Shown here one piece after another: positions 57,593 to 64,000 of a DNA stretch of 64,000 nt (position 1 is its first letter; each line of letters starts with the position of its first letter). The position numbers and the translations under genes are program-made. The notes under the pieces were generated by a model, which saw only the letters and a list, made by a program, of their open reading frames with translations, was not told the DNA's origin and searched no databases. The stretch is from assembly GCA_013146195.2 (NCBI GenBank), contig CM028379.1, forward strand, positions 156,642,437 to 156,706,436, read 5' to 3'. The DNA comes from Codonopsis lanceolata. Its lineage: Eukaryota > Streptophyta > Magnoliopsida > Asterales > Campanulaceae.

Positions 57593-59454
57593 CCAATCTG
57601 TAATAATCACAAATAATCACAATATTGTTTGTGATTTCGTTGAAAGTATTTGTTTTAATAATTTTTAATTCGGTGAAGTAGACAAAATAAATCATATATA
57701 TATGAATATTCTTTTGTCTATTTCATCGGATCAAAGTTCTTAAAAGAAATATTATGAACAAAATTACAAATACTCATTATTAATATTAAATATATGACTG
57801 ACCAACAAAAATATATAGACTTGAAATTTTGTTGTCCATTTCATCATATTCGAAATTTTAAAAACATAAAAATTCATCTAAAACATGAATGCACATGATT
57901 AATTATAAATGGCTGACAGAACTAAAATATATATTGATTTGAAATAAATAAAATTTAACAAATACTTCAAGTAACAAGAACTATATAATGGTAAATAATA
58001 AAGCGAAACAAACAATATTGCGACATGATTTTTCCTCTAACAAATAGTAAATATTTCGGCAATGCAAAGTTACCTCTCTTTCAAAAAAAAAAAATTGAAC
58101 AATTAATCATGAGCGAATTGATTTACTGTTGCGTTCAAAAAGTAGTCAAATTTACATCAAATTGTAGAGTGCCCAAATATTTTCACTTGGAAAGTTATAT
58201 ATATATATATATATATATCTGTGTGTGTGTGTGTGTGTGTGTTTAAAATTAGACACAGTGTATGTCATGTTTGACCCAATGGTCAAATGATTGAAAATAA
58301 ATAAGTGTATTAGAGAAAAAAAATATTTTTGTTATATATTTATTTGTTATACACTAAAAGTTAGGTTTTAGATGCCCAAAAATATATTTTGAAAGCATTT
58401 TATTATTTATTTATGTACGTACATATATTTAATTTTAAAAGAAAGATAGTATATATATATATATATATATATACATTTATATTTGATTTGAAATCATGAG
58501 ATTTTATTTTGTAGATAGAAAATAAAAGTAAAGGTGAGTTAAAAAATGTTTAATTTTTAAAAAATGTTAATTGTTTGTATGTTATAAAACTAACATACAA
58601 AAAAGCATTTTGGTGGAATAACAAAGCCAAGAGATTAAATTTATCTTTTTAATTGTTACTAGTGATACACCCGTGCGTTGTACGGTTTGTACACATATGT
58701 AATATCATATACTCAATTAAAGTTGAATAATATACAATTAAAAACTTTAATATGAACAAAATAAATAAATTATAACAAACAATAAATAAAAGAAAGAAAA
58801 TTACATAAATTTGAAAAAGTTATTACAAATTTGGAATACTTCTTTATATACAACATTTGTCGTTGAATATGTACAATTATTACGACTATCACTAACATAT
58901 AATAAAATTTGAAGTAAATAAAATAACTAATATGTTGATATAAATAAAAATAAATTAATAAATTAATGCTAACAAACTAGACAAATAATTGTAAACAAAT
59001 ATTATAAATTCAATATATATAAATTAGTTAAATAATTTTAACGCAAAGATTAAGATTATGGTATATATGTTACATAGCAATATTACCGAAGTTCCAACAT
59101 TAATTCAACAAATGATTAATATTTATAGAACATTTGATTTCATTTAAAAATTCATAAGTATAAATATGTTTCAAAGAAACAGCATTTCCATGATTAAAAA
59201 AAAGATAAATTTTGGGACTGACTTATCCTTGATTATACTATTTCAACAATTAAAATACAAAAGATTTAGATGGGCCCGATATGTCTTTGACTCAATCCCT
59301 TTTACTTTGAAAGATATAAATTACACACCACAACGACAATTAGGGGTGAGCAAAAAAATTTGGGTGAAATTAGGTCAGCCCCTTTTTAAAAGTTTTCAAG
59401 ACATTTTTTGGGAGAAAATACTACGACACCCTTAATGAACCGAACACGTGCGCA

Positions 59455-59715
59455 AAGAGTATCATTTCATGCATCGATTTTGCATCACAATTCACAAATG
59501 TGATGCACAAATCGAATCATATTTGTACATCGGGATTTTAATCATCATCGATTTTGCATCGCAATCCACAAAATAAAATCCAATTTAAGGATCGAGAATC
59601 TAATTTGTGCATCAGAACCCCAATTGAAACCAATTTATGGATCGCAAATCCACTTTGTGTATCGCGATTCAAATTGATGCATTGTGATTAACAAATTGAT
59701 GCATCACAGTGTGTT
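59455..59715. repeat. Degenerate short tandem repeat (ATCG/TTTGCATC type)
   Basis: About six irregular copies of a 40-50-bp unit with GCATCGATTTTGCATCACAA, ATCGCAATCCAC, GTGCATCAG and TGATGCATC. Confidence 0.6.
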
Positions 59716-61276
59716 GAGTAAGTGATCCTTAGCGCGTCTCTGACTCATTAATAGCATAGATATAAATATTAAATAGTCAAATATCAAATTGTTTGTTATA
59801 TCTAATAAAAAAAGGAATTGAAGTTGAAATAACAGATTCTAAACAGAATCTCCAACACTAAAATGTTACGAATAACATATTATGCAACATAATTTTTATA
59901 CAACTATTCAATAACAAAAGTTATTAAATCGAGATTCTTAGTGTGCCTTGGGAGAAGCCTTATAACAGAAAGTTGATATACATATCTTATAGTTAATTAA
60001 TTATATCCAAGTACATATCAATATACATCTTTACTTTAAAAAACAATTTATAAAAATAGAAACTTAGATCTATCATATCTGAGAAAATTTTAAGCATGTG
60101 ATTTTTTTTCCAATTTGTTTTTCAAAATGGATAAAAAAAATTTGATCCCAACTTTTTATGTTAGACATTTGTTTTATAAATTTAATTTTGACAAAAAAAT
60201 GGAAAAATAAACATAAGTTATGCACTTTTTGACTTTGGATCTGATAAAAATTGAGAAAAACTTCCTAGATCTGTATATTTTGGTAAATATTTGTAAAATT
60301 AAAGTTCAAATTAACTTTGGCATATTACGAATTAAGTCGAATAAATATATATTTTTTGTAAACTAACTTTAATAGGTTAAAGTTTTTTGCAAATATTAGA
60401 CATGAATTTTTAAACATGTAGGCTGGACAAATATACTAAGATTTTTATTTGTTAATTTAGGTTAATTTTTGTTGCATATATTAGACCTGGATTTTTAAAT
60501 ATGTAGGCTACACAAATATATTAAGAATTTTATTTTTTAGCTTCCGATTTGATTAAAATGGAATAGAAAAAATCTCATATATATTATTAATATATATATA
60601 TATATTGATAGGTAAGTGTGGCCCCTAGTTTTGCCATCTCTCCCACCCCTTTGGTCAGATATATATTTATTTTCTTATAAATTTGTCAATTATTTGTTCA
60701 ATCTAACCTTAGTTGATGTCCGGTCTATAGATTTTACATATAAATCGCTTGAATTTTTATAAGTATTCGACAGTTAAACACAAAATATTTGAATGACAAT
60801 AGGAGTAGTGCATATGCTGATACTTTATATAATAATTATTTTTCTGGACTATTACCATTATCGGTGGCAAGTAAATGTTAAGAGTAAATTTATTGTAGAT
60901 ACTCGGTTACTAATTGGTCTTTTCTATTTACTAATTTATATGAAATTGTCCGTAAATTTCATAATATGTCATAATTATGTATGTTTATATTACTGTTGAA
61001 TGGAGTAAATTATTTGAAATCTGGCTGTTATATAATTTATTGATATTATTAATATATAAACTTGTTATAAAATATAGAAAACATTTTTTTAGAATAATAA
61101 AAATACCTAAGCACCTCGAACAACAAATTGGTTCTAAAAATCTTTAAATTTTAGAACTATAAGAATCGAAAATTTATAAGAATGAAGAAGAATTAAACTT
61201 TTCATAAAACTACTCATATTACTCATAAATTAAGTTTCAAAACATCTAACCAAAATGATTTGTTTCAAAATATTTA

Positions 61277-62876
61277 GGCAAAACACACCTTTGGGCCACT
61301 GTACTTTTCAAAAAGTTGCAATTAGGCCATTGTGACGTCAATTTTTTCGGGTTGGCCACTGTACCAAACTTATCTTGCACATTAACCCATTTTTTGGATG
61401 GGCGTTAAGTTCATACGTTAATTTATGTTAAATGTCTATTTTACCCTCATCTTCTTTGAATCTTTTGTACCACCAATTAAAGTTTACATTAAACAAAAAG
61501 TAAAGATATAAATAAACAAAAAAAAAACCCGATTACTTGTTTTCTCCTTGGAGCCGCTTTGGCAGAGCTGACACGAGGTCTTTATTTACCAGAGCTGGAG
61601 ATGGTTTCGGCGATGGAGCATAGATCGGAGCTGGGGTTGCTTCTTTGACTGGATATGAAGATGAAGAAGGATCCGGCCGGGGTTTGAAGTGGGAGAAGGT
61701 TGGGGGTGCAGAGAGAATTTGAGCATGAGAGAGAGAGTTCGTTTTTCTTCTTGGAGCCGCTTGGCGGAGCTGACACGGGGTCTTGATTTGCCAGAGCTGG
61801 AGATGGTTTCGGCGATAGAGCATAGATCGGAGCTGGGGTTGCTTCTTTGACTGGATATGAAGATGACGAAATACCAAAAGAGTTGACTGCTGAGTACTCA
61901 TCAAGATTCTCGTTTTAGTCATTTCTAATCCGTAGCCTCGTTGGATTCAGACTATTTTTGGTTGTCCCAAAGGTTATCTTGATCAATGTCATCTTCGATT
62001 GGTGCTTCCGCGCGTGTATTCGCAGCTACAATTGCGAAATTTCCCACAGGATTCTGGACTATAATCAGCAAGGGGATTCTCAATTGTCTTGGGAGAGAGT
62101 TTCCCTCTCTGGGGCATTACGCCCTTTTTTCATGACGCTCTCTGGCAAAAAACTTTTCTATTTATAATCTGCCTAATTACGCATCGAAATGGAGCTAGGT
62201 AGCTATCAAAGTTTTCCATCCATATCTGGGTGGATCCGGCCGGGGTTTGAAGTGGGAGAAGGTTGGGGGTGCAGACTGCAGAGAGAATTTAAGCATGAGA
62301 GAGAGAGTTCGCATTACTTGTTTTTTTAAGTGGAATTGAATCCACTGCTCCCAGAATCTCACGCGAGTTCCAAACAATAGTAGCCAATGTAAACGACGCG
62401 AGGCAGAACGCTATCACCTCAAAATCAATTCACTTAGGTCCCTGCTATTAATTAATTCCATTAACCCATGTTCTCGGTGTAGTCGTGATGAGATTTCGAA
62501 GCCCTTGGATGATTGAGTTATTTGACGAAGATTGATGGATCGGGAGAGGACGAAGAGCAGCAGGGGCGTTTTGTCGTGGATGGGGACGGGAGAAGGAGAA
62601 GCATATTAATTATGAGTGGAGAGGACTGGAGATGATGAAGAAGTCGTACCAAATCTGGGATTTTTTTTCCTTAATTGATAGCAGAGGGTGATGATGAAGA
62701 AGCCGAGGGCAAAATAGGTATTTAACATAACTTAAAGGTTAAACTTAACCTCCATCCAAAAATAGGGTTAACATGCAAGATAAGTCTGGTACAGTGGCCG
62801 CACCGAAAATTTTGACGTTTCAGTGGCCTAATTGCAACTTTTTGAAAAGTACAGTGGCCCAAAGGTATGTTTTGCC
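61277..62876. mobile_element. Small MULE (1.6 kb), same family as 31684-33032
   Basis: The TIRs begin GGCAAAACACACCTTTGGGC and end with the inverse. They share the same blocks as the nested copy at 31684 (GCAATTAGGCCA, CTTATCTTGCAC). The 9-bp TSD AAATATTTA is perfect (61268-61276, 62877-62885). The GC-rich interior holds a tandem duplication of about 200 bp (from 61540 and from 61742: GAGCTGGAGATGGTTTCGGC) and a third partial copy (62231-62314). No transposase. The interior may be acquired host sequence; I could not assign it. Confidence 0.92.
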
Positions 62877-62885
62877 AAATATTTA

Positions 62886-64000
62886 TTGCATTTAGTTTAT
62901 GCACTTCACACGGTTGCAAATAACTATGGTTGACAATCATTTTATATACTCCTTGGAGAAACATTAATTTAATGCATGTGTTCTTATACTAATTTGTTTT
63001 TGTCTATTAACAAATTTATCTGACATCCATCTTTTATATTTCTTATTACATCGATGAATAACTTTTAAATAAAGTTAGTTAAAAATATTAAAGATTTCAT
63101 GAGGTAATGATAATATTCTATGTTGAACAATACATTATTTAATAAGCCTGTTAATGTAATTCGTTTTTTACTAAACGAAAAAAATATTATCATTATTTTG
63201 GACGTTTACCAAAAATATTTCTTTAGTAAACCATTAACTAATTCATTAGTGATGGGAAGTAACTATGTTACTTTGATTTATGGTTTATACTGATTTGAAT
63301 AATACTGCATTGTAATTATTTGTCAAGACTATTATTAATAATGGTGACTAATAATTTATATTGAATCGATTGTTTCATCATTTAATCTTATTTTTGGGAG
63401 TTTATATTATTGTGGTGAAGATTTAGAAGTCAATATGCCAATTACAAATGTAAAAGTATATATAATTAAAAAACGAAATGTGAAATCGGATATAGAATAA
63501 ATTATTCAATATTTGATATTATTTTAATATTGTATTTTTTTGTCATTTCGTAAATCATATTGAACTATATTAAATGTTATACAATTTGTTTACATTAAAT
63601 GCACTAAAGATATTTGCAAAGTCATTTGAATCTGAAGAGTTGTTGTCAATTTCATTAATTGATTTTTATTTCAATTTCCAAAAAAAATATGACAAATATA
63701 AAAATTACAAATGTTTCTAAATTTGGAAAGTCACTTTTGACGGGATATTTCCACTATTTACTCCTTTCCTTTTATATATGTATAGATTGATTATTGAAAT
63801 GAGCCATAAACGAGCTTAAATCCGTACAAATAGAATTATTTGAGTCAATCTTCAATCGCTCATCATCAATTGAATTTGTTTAGAGTAAGTTTTGTCATTC
63901 AATTAATATGTGTCGAGTTATGAACACGTCAAACACATTTATATTTTTAGTCTTTTAAAGGTTTGAATAGAATAGGGTGAAAATTGAGTCGATCTCTTTT
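62886..64000. other. AT-rich intergenic DNA
   Basis: No gene, RNA or repeat boundary was recognised. Confidence 0.6.

Overview
This is a stretch of nuclear DNA from a flowering plant, most likely a eudicot. The evidence is the AT-rich background, GT/AG introns, plant-type transposable elements with diagnostic target-site duplications (TSDs), many microsatellites and plant-specific protein families. No prokaryotic, organellar or viral genome organisation is seen. All matches to protein families were made by eye, and no database search was possible.

Only one ordinary, apparently intact host gene is visible: a three-exon heavy-metal-associated isoprenylated plant protein (HIPP) at 24635-25484 (+), ending in the prenylation box CVIC. 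Almost everything else is mobile DNA, often nested, or host gene pieces carried by it.

Layout. 1-3.3 kb: a gypsy LTR with primer-binding site and a broken gag start. 3.6-5.1 kb: a TIR element carrying a piece of a DUF630/DUF632 (NRG2-like) gene. 5.2-16 kb: AT-rich DNA with Tourist-like and Stowaway-like MITEs, a tRNA-derived SINE and a short non-autonomous LTR element (11483-13409) sitting inside a Stowaway copy. 16.5-21.9 kb: a complete but dead Ty1/copia element (17167-21659, minus strand) inside a Tourist-like element. 23.5-26 kb: the HIPP gene between MITEs. 26.9-34.3 kb: a 7.4-kb Mutator-like element (MULE) with a decayed transposase gene on the plus strand, a convergent GRF-zinc-finger/coiled-coil gene on the minus strand, and a second small MULE (31684-33032) nested between them. 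35.0-55.8 kb: a rearranged gypsy element of the Tat type with a plus-strand integrase remnant and a large antisense ORF. It is interrupted by a hAT-like composite (TSD CAATTCAG), which is interrupted by a gypsy solo LTR (TSD TTTAC), which is interrupted by a 12.3-kb CACTA element (TSD TAA). 55.8-61.3 kb: AT-rich DNA with microsatellites. 61.3-62.9 kb: another copy of the small MULE family with a perfect 9-bp TSD.

The CACTA element (38826-51099) is the most remarkable part. It keeps a TNPA-like (Ptta/En/Spm) gene tail but no recognisable main transposase. It carries pieces of unrelated host genes: a PPR gene closely resembling the At5g46460 type, two consecutive exons of a G-box-binding bZIP factor, one exon of histidinol-phosphate aminotransferase with its splice sites, LINE fragments, and a group II intron domain V probably of mitochondrial origin. 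The retained splice sites argue for DNA-level capture rather than capture through RNA. I see no complete new functional system. The best candidates for novelty are this capture-rich CACTA element, the two-gene MULE with its GRF partner gene, and the hAT composite carrying a tRNA-Leu pseudogene.
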